Below are positions 35,263 to 47,200 of a DNA stretch of 64,000 nt, piece by piece. This DNA comes from Parus major. Taxonomy: Eukaryota > Chordata > Aves > Passeriformes > Paridae. Each line of letters begins with the position of its first letter. Within the stretch, counting starts at the first letter, position 1. A program made the translations under genes and the position numbers. A model generated the notes under the pieces. It did no database searches. It was given only the letters and a program-made list of their open reading frames with translations, and was not told where the DNA came from. The DNA is taken from the NCBI RefSeq assembly GCF_001522545.3, contig NC_031769.1, positions 76,318,904 through 76,382,903 on the forward strand, read 5' to 3'.

Positions 35263-38200
35263 ATGGTTCCCAAAGCACCCTTCTTCAAGAAAATAAATTT
35301 CTTAGCACTAAGTATGCAAAACTGCTTAGTAGTGGTTCGGTTGATGATACAATATATTTGCTTTTTATCAGGCAGAATAATGTTGTCTCTTTGGACTTAT
35401 GTGTCAATGTTTATTTAGGGTTCATCCATTTTCCCCTGCAAAGTAAGAGAAGTGTAGTCTCTGTGGCCTTTAAAACAACGATTTTCTGATTCATAAGAGT
35501 AAAACCTGATAAATTGTCTTTAGTGTCCACCTGCCTTTGAATCACTAGTTACATTTTTCAGCAAAAGGAAGAGAAAGCAGACACAAAGAAAGTTCATTGT
35601 TCTGGAGAAAACAACCAGTATTTTTATGGATCAATGCCTCTGGCATATGCAAACCCTTCTGTATTTGTATTATAACTTGCTAATCTGTTCCTGGCAGTCT
35701 GTTTGAAACAGACAGATTCTTTATTCAAAATTATCTGTGGATTTCCAACTCTTGAGTCATTTTTTAAAGCCCATGCTAGCATGCTAATATGCAGGAAAAG
35801 AAAAAGTTATAGAAGAAACTGGCCTGTTGTATATGGCCTTTGTAACATTTTCTTGACAACCTTTTTGATTGAAAACCAGAATTTTGTATCAATTCATAAA
35901 CATGTAGTAACAGATGTTCTGAAATTAAAAATTCAATATATTTCTATCTTTTCTTATGTGTCTTTAGCCTTTTGTGAGAGAAAAGTATAAACATGGCATA
36001 TAACCGGATATTTATCCCATGTAAACAAAGGGTTTCTAAAATTCCCAGTGGCAGGGTAAATCCACTCAAAATAAAAGTTTTCATACAACTTCATGCTGGT
36101 GTCAAACATTCTTAACACAGTCATGCAATTACTGTTTTCTGTCATATAGTGGCAAAATCCCCAAATCTTTTTTACATCAATCTAGAGGGATTTATCTTTG
36201 CTTTGAAATCATTGTAAGGCCATATAAGCTATATGTTTTATTTCTCTTCTGACTAAACTGTATATGAAATATTTTAGGTTTATTTCACTATGTCAGGAAA
36301 GAACAGGTACGTACTTTACTAACTCCATCAGCAATTAATTTGTTACATGTCTGTCTAATTGTTAAGAATATTTGGACATTACTCTCTCACTGATCCCTTT
36401 GTGTTGTACATTATAACAAAGTTGTAGATAACTAATGCACTGAGTGGACACAAGTAGCTACAGTCCGATGAACTCTGTGCACTGCCATCCATTGTTCAGT
36501 GAAACATTTTAGACTGAAAATCGCACAAAATTCCTGAGAATTATTATTAAGCCACAACTCAATGTATGTTAAGGGTCCCAAATCCCTTGATTCTAATATA
36601 TATTCATATATATATAATATATATGGTGTGACTATTTTAAATCTTGCAGAAAGGAGGCTTCAGTAGAAAAAACAGCTATACTGAAAATAGTGAGACATGA
36701 ACTCTTAACTCCTTTTACTGACTCCTTGTTTAAATCTGACAAGTCACTTGATATATTTAACATCCCTTTGTGAAGCAGTGTAAAAGTCCTTTATTTTGAA
36801 GGCTTATGGTAACCTTCCATAAAGAAACTGAGTTAGGTGCTTGCATAATCCATAAGATGGTTTAAACTGTCTGATTCTGGAGCATAATGGGACAACAGTT
36901 TTACGGGAAGAAAAAAAAGGTCAGTGTAGTAGTTCCTTGCAGCACACAAAAGTCCCTGTTAAAGACACTGATGACAACACAGGTCAGTGTGATTAAACAA
37001 AGGAAGATTTGCAACTTGACTGGCATTCAGCTGTCTTTCCTTGCCTAATTTCTCTTTTTCTCACTGGGCATACTGCATTTCTCCTTCCAGGAGATCAATG
37101 CAAGCTCACACAGATCATTAGCCCAGATGAAAAATAGTTTGACAAGCAATGAAATTCTTCCAGTGATATGACAATGGCCCATTTGTGTGTGCTGAGCCTG
37201 AAAATATACAGGCAGGACAGAAGTGGGAAGGAAAATGATTCAGCCGGTGATGCTCCCAGCTTGCAGAAAGTTGTCAACTTGATCCATAGTAGCATGTCTG
37301 AGCTCTGTGAGTAAGCATCATGCAAGCAACGATAATCCTTCACTTAACAGTTGGATGACTCACAGAGGAGAATTTTTCAATAGAGCCTTCCCTGACAGTT
37401 ACTAATTTGCTTGCTGCACTTCTCTGGCACAAAGGTTTTAAGTCAACTCTGTAGCTCTTAAAGGGCACATTAAATGAACAAGAGCAGACAACTCTGCATC
37501 TGCTGGCGGTGTCAATATCACAGTACAGACTGAGTAGTTGTTGTAGCATAGCTTTGAGACCAACATATTTCCAAACTGGAATGTGTATGGACGAGATATA
37601 TCACGGTAAACATTGACTTGCAGGAGCAGATCCCAAACTACTGATAACATAATGAGACAATATGGTTAGACATGTCTACAGAAAACGTAATTCTTCAGTT
37701 CTCTTGAACTTGTGATTTCAGGAGAAAAGCTTTAATTTTTCCAGCAAAGAAAGTTGATTCTGAGATTGAAAGATTGAAAGAAACTCAATTCTGAGTTGTT
37801 CTATAAAAATTTTCTACTCTGATTAAAGAGAATGTCTCCTGCATTATGCTGCATATGCATGTTGAGATAGTTGGGGGTAAGTTTATGCTCTATTATGTAC
37901 AAAAGAGTTTCTCATATGTAGGGTCACATTAAAGTATTAGACTTTGCAAATATCTATGAAATGCTTCAAATGAGAAATACTTTTTGAACTTGATTTTATC
38001 TGTATGGTCAATGAAGGCACATAAATTTAGCCATTAATACAGAGAAAAATCTGAAGACAGAGCCACTGATTACCTATATGGACCTGCAAAATATTTTCTT
38101 TCTAAGACTAATGTTTTGTGAAAAGGCTATAGTGGGAAACTGCTAAGGCAAACCAGTTCCAGAAATAGCAGCAGCCAAAGTCTGTTTATAGTAATGTAAT

Positions 38201-39180
38201 AATGTGAAATAGGAGGAAGGTAGCACGTGTATAAGCACACATTCTAGAAGAATAGTTTTGTTTTACTAGAGGCATACTAACATCTTCATAATTTACTTTT
38301 TGTATCTATCTCAGATACTGTTTCCATGTTTCACTGAGTTTTTACAAAGTGTGGCTCACTATTATTATATATGGCCCTTCATAACAAATGTAAGATTTGA
38401 TGACTTCTAACAGATACCTTATCTAAGGAAGTTGCATATGTTTCCCCAGAAACCAATGGAGAAAAATGAGCTGTTCCAGGAGACAAATTTTCCTTTAATA
38501 ACACAGAATGAAACACCTTCTCCCAGGGGTTCTTGCTACTGCTCTTGCAGCTTCAGGATATTAAAGGTACACAAGAATTAGATGTAGCAAATCAGAACTC
38601 TCCTGCCTGCCTATTCAAACCATTGCACTCTGCCTTCCAAAACCACCTGAACCAGCTTGACTTAATCTTTCAAGCTGAACAGAAACATGCTTAACAATAT
38701 CAGTATTATGACCAAATACATGATGGTGGGATGCCTGCTGAACTGGGTACTCTTGTTGAGAAACCAGATCTAAAACTGTTGCTTTACAGATTCTATCATC
38801 CCTGATTAATTTTTCAATTTTTCAATTTTTTTTTTCCTTCTTACTGAGCATTCAGAAAACAAACAGTAAGAGTTAAAAACAAGTAACAGCCATTTCAGGA
38901 ATACATGGTGTTTTTCCTTCTGCTTTTACTGCTTATAGTTAGAAGGACTCTCCCCAGTCATTAAAGTATGCAAGACTTCAATTTCAAGATAAAACGTTGA
39001 GGAACTCTCCTAATAATTCCTTTCTTTGAAACATTTTTTCTTTTTCATGCACATTGTCTTCATTTCAGTCCATGTGATAATTTTTACTGCTCTTGTTTTA
39101 TTTTCCACCTTTTAATTTTTAAATTTATTATTTAACCTGTAGCACCAAATCAGATGTTTTACTCATGCCCTTAGGCTGTC
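35263..39180. other. gene-free stretch
   Basis: About 3.9 kb of unique AT-rich DNA with a small TA microsatellite near 36596-36626. A minus-strand frame at 35954-36145 is preceded by a CAG acceptor-like site but has no good donor. No mobile element is recognised. Confidence 0.55.
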
Positions 39181-39936
39181 CTATAATGTGTCTGTGAGGG
39201 GTTGGTATGGTATCTGAGGAAACTTCCTGGGATGAAGTTCCCTCACCCCACCTCTCCAACTCTCTGGGTGTTTTACTGCTGGACATTCATGAATGATCTT
39301 TGACCCTGAGGGTGAAGTTAACCCATCTCCTGGGTACCACCGTGTTGTTGTCAGAGCAGACACGACACAAAGCAGATCCTTAAGAAACCTCTTCCAAGTG
39401 TTTTTATTGTGCTCATACATAGCATTTTTATACACTTCTGACTCCATAATGCACTCCATCTCATTGGCCATCATCACACCATCCCTCAAGTCCATTTGTG
39501 GAAGCACTGTTTTGAGAAAATATCCCCAAAAATCCAAAATACAGATAAATCCTGTTTTTCTATGGTGTTTTTCACAGCACAGATGTTCTTTGTTTTCTTG
39601 TACTTTTATCTTCCTTCTCTTCTCATGGACACACAGGAATCCTGTTGGCTTCTTCATTCTGTCAACTCTTTCATCTGACCCCCAGCCTGCTGTGGGCCCT
39701 CTCCACACCCCTGAGTGAGAATCTAGCATGTGTTTGAGTGTGTAGTACGTCGTCATTCTGGTCCACACAGTAATATCCCTAATGGGTTCACCAAACCTAT
39801 CACCTGACAAATGTCTTTGGTATGTCACCATGATCGTGGGTCCAGCTTGGAGCCAGCTGGCTTTGGCTCTGTGGGACATGGGGGAAGCTTCCAGCAGCCT
39901 CTCACAGAAGCCAACGCTGTATCTCCCCAATACCAT
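39181..39936 (-). CDS. 251-codon open frame within an LTR
   Basis: An ATG at 39934-39936 opens 251 codons without a stop, almost the full length of the LTR at 39187-39964, which it reads in the LTR's own sense. The predicted protein is basic, soluble-looking, without signal peptide or membrane segment, and matches no family I know; Lys/Glu-rich segments lie in the middle and a Pro/Arg-rich end follows. Frames this long are improbable by chance at this base composition, but LTR sequence can be open fortuitously. LTR-encoded proteins do exist in some retroviruses. A 141-codon frame lies antisense (39293-39718). Confidence 0.2.
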   Translation of the reverse strand: MVLGRYSVGFCERLLEASPMSHRAKASWLQAGPTIMVTYQRHLSGDRFGEPIRDITVWTRMTTYYTLKHMLDSHSGVWRGPTAGWGSDERVDRMKKPTGFLCVHEKRRKIKVQENKEHLCCEKHHRKTGFICILDFWGYFLKTVLPQMDLRDGVMMANEMECIMESEVYKNAMYEHNKNTWKRFLKDLLCVVSALTTTRWYPGDGLTSPSGSKIIHECPAVKHPESWRGGVRELHPRKFPQIPYQPLTDTL

Positions 39937-39964
39937 AAGGGAGCTTTCATGTCAATCCAATACA
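39187..39964 (-). mobile_element. ERV LTR
   Basis: In minus orientation the LTR begins TGTATTGG (39964 leftward) and ends near CACAGACACA (39187). A TATAAAAA box lies at 39425-39432 and AATAAA at 39403-39408, so promoter and poly(A) signal lie close together. The first 100 bases (GGCTTCTGTGAGAGGCTGCT, GGAAGCTTCC) resemble the 5' end of the LTR at 48950-50315, so the two families are related. I recognise the block GAAGTTAACCCATCTCCTGG as a common songbird LTR. No internal sequence or clear target duplication; probably an old solo LTR. Confidence 0.75.
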
Positions 39965-40003
39965 AACTTAAATTTATAATTCAGGGGGCACAAAAATTTA
40001 CTC

Positions 40004-40021
40004 TTTTTTTTTTTTTTTTTT
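40004..40021. repeat. 18-base T run
   Basis: Eighteen consecutive T, 40 bases right of the LTR. Confidence 0.95.
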
Positions 40022-41145
40022 GTTGTTTAACGTGATTATTCTTTTAAAACTAAGCACTGATTACTATTTGCAGTTTATTAAGCTGTATTGAATCCTCCTT
40101 CAACATTTTGCTAACTATAGAATGATAAAGTCATTGAGTCTAGAAAAGGAAACAAATACTGAGGCTCATGATAGGAATAATATATTTATCATCCAAATGA
40201 CAGCAAGAGCTATAATTTTTTCTATATTTTATTAGTCAGCTGGCTCATTGCTACTTCATGAGAAAACGTATTGCACATAATACTACAGCATACAATCTGA
40301 TACAAGGCTCCAGACAGCTATATCTGCTTAGAAATTAACTCAGATTAATGTGGCGATAATTGTTGGAGCTCAGTTACATGTTTTTGCTAATTAAGGATTG
40401 AGAAAAATGCCATAAAAAAGACAGCGCATTTGTTAACAAGAATACATTAGTGCTAATGATTTGGCTGCTCCCATTGACCTCTGAAAAGGTTAAAATGTTA
40501 GAGCTTTTGGTAGTCAATATGTCAAAAGGGTTATTCTTTATCTTGTTTGAAAGAAAGAAACTATATTTCGTCTCACTTATAAATATGAGGAAAAAAGTGA
40601 TCGATTATTCCATATATTTCCTAAAATAAATCATATTTTTATGCATTGTAATCCTTGTTTTTACATTTTGTTTTCTAGATTAAGAAAGTAACAAACCTAA
40701 ATTCATTTTCTTGTGTGATTCTGTCTTTTATGGGTCTCTTCATTGCTGAAACAATATGAACAAATTTAACAGAGAAGGAGCAGTCTTGGGCTTACATTCA
40801 ATATTGTCTCAGGTACATAATTTGCATATATCAATTGAAACTGTTGCCCATAATGAGTTGGTGATCATTATCAAAGATAAATGCAAATGTAATATAAATA
40901 TTAAAGTACAAAATATATTAAAATTTCTTATTTTTAAATTTTAATTAAGGTCATAATTTGCCTAAAATTCATTTAAGTTGCATATCCTTGAACTGAATCT
41001 TTTCCACATGATCAAGTTGCCATCTTTCCTTCTTAAAGCTCAGTTAAATCTCATTAGATTTAGCTAACACGAGACTCCAAGTTACTAATGATTCTGAGCA
41101 CTATCTTATAAATAGAGTAAGCCTTAAAGTAATGATTATTTGAAT
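40022..41145. other. gene-free stretch, possible conserved non-coding element
   Basis: About 1.1 kb without gene or repeat. The part at 40310-40490 is rich in homeodomain-type cores (GCTAATTAAGGATTGA near 40386, AGATTAATGTGG, GTGCTAATGATTTGG) and is not low-complexity; it has the look of a vertebrate non-coding regulatory element. This is only an impression. Confidence 0.35.
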
Positions 41146-41288
41146 CTGAAAGTAGCTCAGTTGTTTAGAGCATGGTGCTAATAATGCCAAGGTTGCTGGT
41201 TAAATCCCAGTACAGGCCATTCACGTAACAGTTGGACTTGATGATCCTTGTGGGTCCCTTCCAACTCAGAATATTCCGTGATTCTGAT
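41146..41288 (+). mobile_element. TguSINE1-like SINE (tRNA-Ile head, CR1 tail)
   Basis: The 5' part is tRNA-Ile-like: A box AGTAGCTCAGTTGTTTAGA, anticodon loop CTAATAA (anticodon AAT), B box GGTTAAATCCC, then GGCCATTCA. It runs straight into a CR1 3' end (GTTGGACTTGATGATCC, GGGTCCCTTCCAACTCAG, ATTCCGTGATTCTGA). The head gives an RNA polymerase III promoter; the tail is the recognition end for CR1 reverse transcriptase. The B box departs from consensus (AAA where CGA is usual). It is not a working tRNA gene, because the acceptor stem is degraded and the 3' side continues as CR1. Confidence 0.92.
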
Positions 41289-44200
41289 TAGCATGCCCTT
41301 GATCTGGCTACTATGACTATTCCATCTGGCCAATCTCAAGAATGGATATTTTGGTGAAATTTCTAGAACTGTGTTCTGGCTGTGTAATGTCCTTACTGGT
41401 ATTGTGATCAAACCTTTTCTTTTATTGAAGAGTTTTGAAGATTTTATTGGTCTATTAAAACCAATAGATTTGGGTCCATATCATTATTTTAATGAATAAT
41501 GATAAAACAATCATAAAGTCTGTGAGCCATTCTGTCTATAAAATAAATTTGTTCATGCTTGCAGACCTCTTTAATAATGACCATGGCCTTTCAGAAGCAA
41601 TATCCTGGAAAAAGGAAACACTATTCATACGACTTCCTAAGTACTGATCCTACTATAAAAAATGTTTTAAATTTGACTTTGAAGAATGTGAGACATGAAT
41701 GAATGATGTATTTGTATAGTTATTCTGAAATGGAAGGATGGTAAAGTTAAGATAATAAAGCTGAGGATCAGAAGATGCCATTTCTTTTCACAAATTACCA
41801 GCCATACAAGTAATATTTGGACCTACTTTTGCAGTACATAAAACAGGGATTTCAGTTTAATTCAAAAGATTATTTAAAATATCAACACTCTGTGAACTTT
41901 AAAGCATTTTCTTGATGAGTGCTACATAAGTTTACAGAAGATATTATCTAAAAATTGAGATAGTTCAGACATCTGACATTTCAGAACATGTGTTTGCATT
42001 CAGAAGTAAATGTTAGGTTATCTCAGAAAAAAAAAAAAAGTATTTTAGAGCAAAAGGAAAAATAAGCCAGTGTGGGCAAAAGAAGACCTGATTTTCCAAG
42101 GTAAAAAACACACTGAGAGAGCATAAAAAGTAAATTCTGCAAGAAAAAATGAACTACATCTTTTATTATGATGATTCCATTGCTAGTGCAGAAAAAATCA
42201 TTCACTCTACTGAAATGAGTCTCATTTTATTTGAGAGTTTTGATTTGTTTTAAAGTAGAACACTTCACACTTTGGTAAAGAATACCAGCCAAAACACATC
42301 TTCTTGCCATGTCTGTCTACAGTGAATGCTATTCATTTTGTTAAAGCCAGAAGAAAAACTGTATCCTTGTCCTGTATAATAGAAAACAATTTTTAAAAGA
42401 ACACTGAGCTTTTTTTCTATATGTGACTTGTTCCTAGGAAACCACTAATTCAGTCCCAGGCTCCACAGAACTCTAATCTTATGTTCTGGCCACTATCTTG
42501 CATTGTAATTCCTCTTAGACACACTGAAAAAACTTCTACAGTACTCATGTAACTAAATGAGCTTACAGTTGAAGATCAATGATTTTTTTCATAGTGCCAT
42601 AATGTTACTGCTACTTAAATATGGTTACATTTCTGTGAAAGTTATATATTGACAAAATATAATTTTCTGACTATATTCTCAACACTTCAGAAGTTTTCCA
42701 GCGGTAATTTTCTTAATTTCCTTTTACCAGAAAGTTATCACCTGTGCAGATGAAAAAAACACATACTGTTTAGAGTAGAAATGACACAATTTTTACTGTC
42801 TGCATAGGCCCAAGCAACAATCTCTGGCATGTAAATAATAGAGGTAATGAAAAAAAAGCTGGATATGCTTACCTTAAATTAAAATATTATTTCTAATAAA
42901 TGTCTGCTATCTAAATTTCAGGCATACAGAGACAGAAAAGAAGCTGTTTTGAATATTCTCCCTTATGGATCTGTCTTACATATCACTTTCTAGGTACTAA
43001 AATCCTCCTTTTGAACAAGCTCAAAAAACATACTGCACCAGAAGACCAAAGATAAATTTAAGTATTCTTCATAGCCTTGAGCTATGAAGTCCATAGCTAA
43101 GAGAAGAGCCCATAATTCTTACTACTCAAAATAATTTATTTGTATTCAGAGTATAGCATTCAGCTTTTCATTATATCATTAACTTCTGGAAGACAGCACA
43201 GACAAGGAAAAGGTCATTCATTTACACAATATTATCTCATCTGATTCTGTTCAAGAAGTGATCACATCAATGGCAAACAAGTTAAACTCACAGCCATTGG
43301 TCCTCCAGGCCTGTAAGCATTGTACTTTCATATACTTGGAATTTTACAAAAGGAAGTATTTCCATTCCTGAAATTTTCAGAAATACTGTATTTCTGTCAT
43401 GAATTTATAATGTCTTTTTTATGCATGCTAATTATGTAAATATTATGTAATCTAATGTATAACTGCAAATTAAATAATTGCTTCAGAACAGATTGCCACA
43501 ATAGATCCACTGAAGCAAAGATCTTGAAAATACAAATTAAATTATAAGATATCTGTGAAGTAGTTTAAAAACCTTATTTGTTTATGGAAATTGATAAGAA
43601 ATTATGTTCAAGCAGCAGGATAGAAAATGAAACAAAATGAAAGGCAGGCAAGAACACCAAGCAGCAAAAGCGCTTCTTTTAGTATCAGGCTTATATTTTG
43701 TATTCTGCAGCTACCAAACAACTACCATGCTCTAGTGAGATGCAATTACAATTTAATAACTGGAAATATGTTCAATTACTTGTATTTACTTTTGCCTGGG
43801 TCTACATTATATTTGGGAGCAAAATGACTGCAAAACCTAGGAGGTAATATTGCACAGGTTGAAAACACTGCATTGTGTGATAACTTGCCTTTTTAAATTC
43901 TGAGTTTGGTAAGGGACTTCTAAAAAAAGATCAGAATTTTTCAGAATGATTCATGATGCTTAATAGCATCTTTTCTTATTTTTGCTAATATTTTGCTTTC
44001 TTGCTTGTATCAAGATCTTTTCTAATATTAGGATCTGCTTGAAAAAGGTTTATCTAGTGGATAATGTCAGGAAAAAACTCTTCAGGATAATTCTTTTCTT
44101 ATCAGGTAACTTACTAAGTAAAATACCAGAAAGTATGCTGTACATATTTTTTTATTTTTGTTTAAAAAGGAATGCTCAAATTTGTGAACTACCAAGGGGC

Positions 44201-47200
44201 AAATTACTAGTTAAAATCATGTGTCTTCCACTATACCTTTAGTTTAATCATATGTTTTTTCAGTCTGTCACTAGATTGCCACATATTCTTCAGTACATGT
44301 CATAAATCTCAAAAAGGAAACAAATTTATAGACTGAGGTATCCAGAGAGATGTATTTTAACAAAATTTGTGCATTTTGATTGACGTATAGAAACAGCTCA
44401 TTTCTACAGAATTATTTTCGGTATGTAGCTCAAGCTGCTATTTCCCCAGCTTTTGTATATTCTAAACAAAATTTTTCCTCACAGCATTTAGTTTTCTTGA
44501 TACAGTTTGAAGGGAAGTAATTAGTCCCATTCTACTTTTCTCAACTAAGCAGCACTACCTATTTTACTGGTGTATAACAGAATAGTTCACAAGCTGAAAG
44601 TCTCATCTGTTCAAGAGGACAGAAAATAAGTTTTTCGCTGCCCATTTTTCTACAGTTGTCATTTGTATTTAATTTTCTTCTGTCTTCTGTAAATTTGTTC
44701 CTTTGGCCAATTTTTCATCGTACTTTTCCTTTCAGCTTTTGTTACGTTCTTTCCCTTTGTAAATTCCTATTGATGTTTTCCTTTTGCTAAGATATTATTT
44801 AACTTGACATAAAAGCATGATCATGTGGATTTGGTGTTCCCAGTCCTTCAAATCTTGAGCTGTTGTCCTGAATCTTTTGTTATATAAGTGAAACGTGGTT
44901 TAGGCTTTTTTTTTTCAACTCAGCAAGATTTTGGTTTCTCTGTGTGTCATTCTGTGAGGAAAAGATTATCTGTATGAACTAAAATTTTCATCCTGCAGTG
45001 TGTAATGAGTGGGTCCTTGTTTGCTTCCATGTATCTTTTTAGGATACAATTTAGCAATCTCTGACAGCGGTTTTCTAGCTGTCTGATCACTTTTTATTAT
45101 TGTCCTAATTATTTTGTCCACCAGAGGATGATATCTTGAGGAAGCTGTTCAGGAATTTGACTGGGATTTAGTTGAAGCACTCATCATAGATGAGTAATAA
45201 TTCCTCAGCACCTGTTCTGTTGACTCTTTGGTATTTGCCCCTGTGGTCTGAGCAGAGTTTATTATCCTCCCTGAAATTCATCTAGTGTGCACCCACCTCA
45301 GAATGTCACAGTCTAGTCTCATAGAAAAGCCAGGATCTTGAATTACTGAGTATCTGCTTCTCTCATGATCCAAGAGGACTTTGTTCAAAATGTTTACTTC
45401 ATATCATTAATTGTACTTTAGAAGATTCACAGATATTGACCTTATTGATTCTTAACATTACTTTGAGGGGAAAGGAGGCATAATCAACCACTTACAGATT
45501 ACAATGACAGTTATGTGAAAATTTGAGAGAAGAAGCAAATAGTAGCTGATCATATATTTAATATCCTTATTCACACTTATCTGTTCAATTTAACTGTGAT
45601 ATAAACAAGCTAAGGTCAAAACAGTTTAAGATATAAATATATATACTACATTAAGAAAAATTCAGATGTGTTGCTATCTATAATTATACTTACATTTTTT
45701 TCACCACACATCTTGCATTGCAATAAACAGTTTGTGCTAAATTCTCACTTTTTTTTTTAAGAATTGTCCATTCAAAGTTGCATATTTTCGCAGTTATATT
45801 TATTCTTGGAATCTAAATGCCTTTTTTTGTTCTAAAAATAAAATAGATCATCATGATGATAACAGTTTTCTGCTATTAAAGTGGTTTGGTTGCTTCTTTG
45901 TTTTGAACATTAAATTGTTAAATTTAATTCCCTGAATTTTTTTGCTTGTTACTATTCATGGAACACAAGTGCTGAAGTTTGTAAATATTCACAAAGAATT
46001 CTGTTGCATGCCTAATGATCTGAGGTCATCATAGGTAAATTTTAATTACTAATGTTATTAGGAAATGTCAAAATGAGGTCATAAGCAATTTTTGCTTAAT
46101 TTAGACTTTAAATATATTTTAGATTGTTATCGAAATTTTATTGAGCAATTAGATTTGGTACGTGTATTAGAAAATTTGTCTGAAGAAAGATTCAGAAGAA
46201 AATGAAAGACTAGAAAAATTTCGTTATATTCTCTCTCCATCTTCCCCAGGTTGTAGTTGTGGCTTGAAACCAATACTTCAATAAACAGTGTCTCCAATGT
46301 GGATATCCATATAAGAATTTCTAGCTAGTTAAAATTTATGCTGTTCATAGCCTTTATTTATGCATTGTTTATGACCTTTCTGTTCAAATTTAAGTGCTAC
46401 AGACAAAAACCCAAACCTTTCTTGAGAAATTGGGTCAGCAGAAATACATTTCTGTCATATCACTCTTTTAACAATTAATTTTCTTTACATAAATATTCTT
46501 AAAGGGCATAGAACTCTCAAGAAAAAATATACACTCTTTCCCCAGATGAAACTGAGTCTCAATAAATATAACTTAACATCCCAGACAACCCAATGCTTGC
46601 TAATTGTTGTAAAACTGCCAGCCTGAGAATGAGTGCATGCTGCAGTATGTGCCATACTGATGCTCTGAAAAATTATTTAATAAAATGGTAAGAAATACTT
46701 CACATGCAGTTTGTTTGCGTTTGTCAGATTCACATTATTATAATAAATGAATTTCCTAGTTCAACAGACCTTTCTGTTATTTCCCAGGGACAGGTTTTAG
46801 CAGTCATGTTAAAACTCCACCTGTTATCAGTGCTTTCTGTAAATTCTTTGTTAGTAATTGACATATTAAGCCATCTTTTATTTCTTCAGTAAATGAATAT
46901 AAATGTTCATCTCATCATAATAAATAATTCAAGCTGAACAGCACTTATAAATGAAACACATTTAAAATCAAATTTATCAAGCACTACTGAAGAGTTTAAT
47001 CCAGGAATCTCATTTGTTTTACAAGCTCCACAACCAGGGATTATAGTTATTTTAAAAATATTTGAAATTGCACTGGAATTTTCAGAAGAAAATCTGCAGG
47101 CAGAGGAAGCACAGAGAACTTTTTTTATTCCAAGATGAAGATTTTTAAAAACTAGTTGTCTGTGTAAAGTGTTCACACAATACATAATATTATAAATTGA

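Noticed and set aside
41146..41220. A tRNA-Ile gene
   Set aside because: The cloverleaf is degraded and the 3' side runs into a CR1 tail, so it is the head of a SINE.
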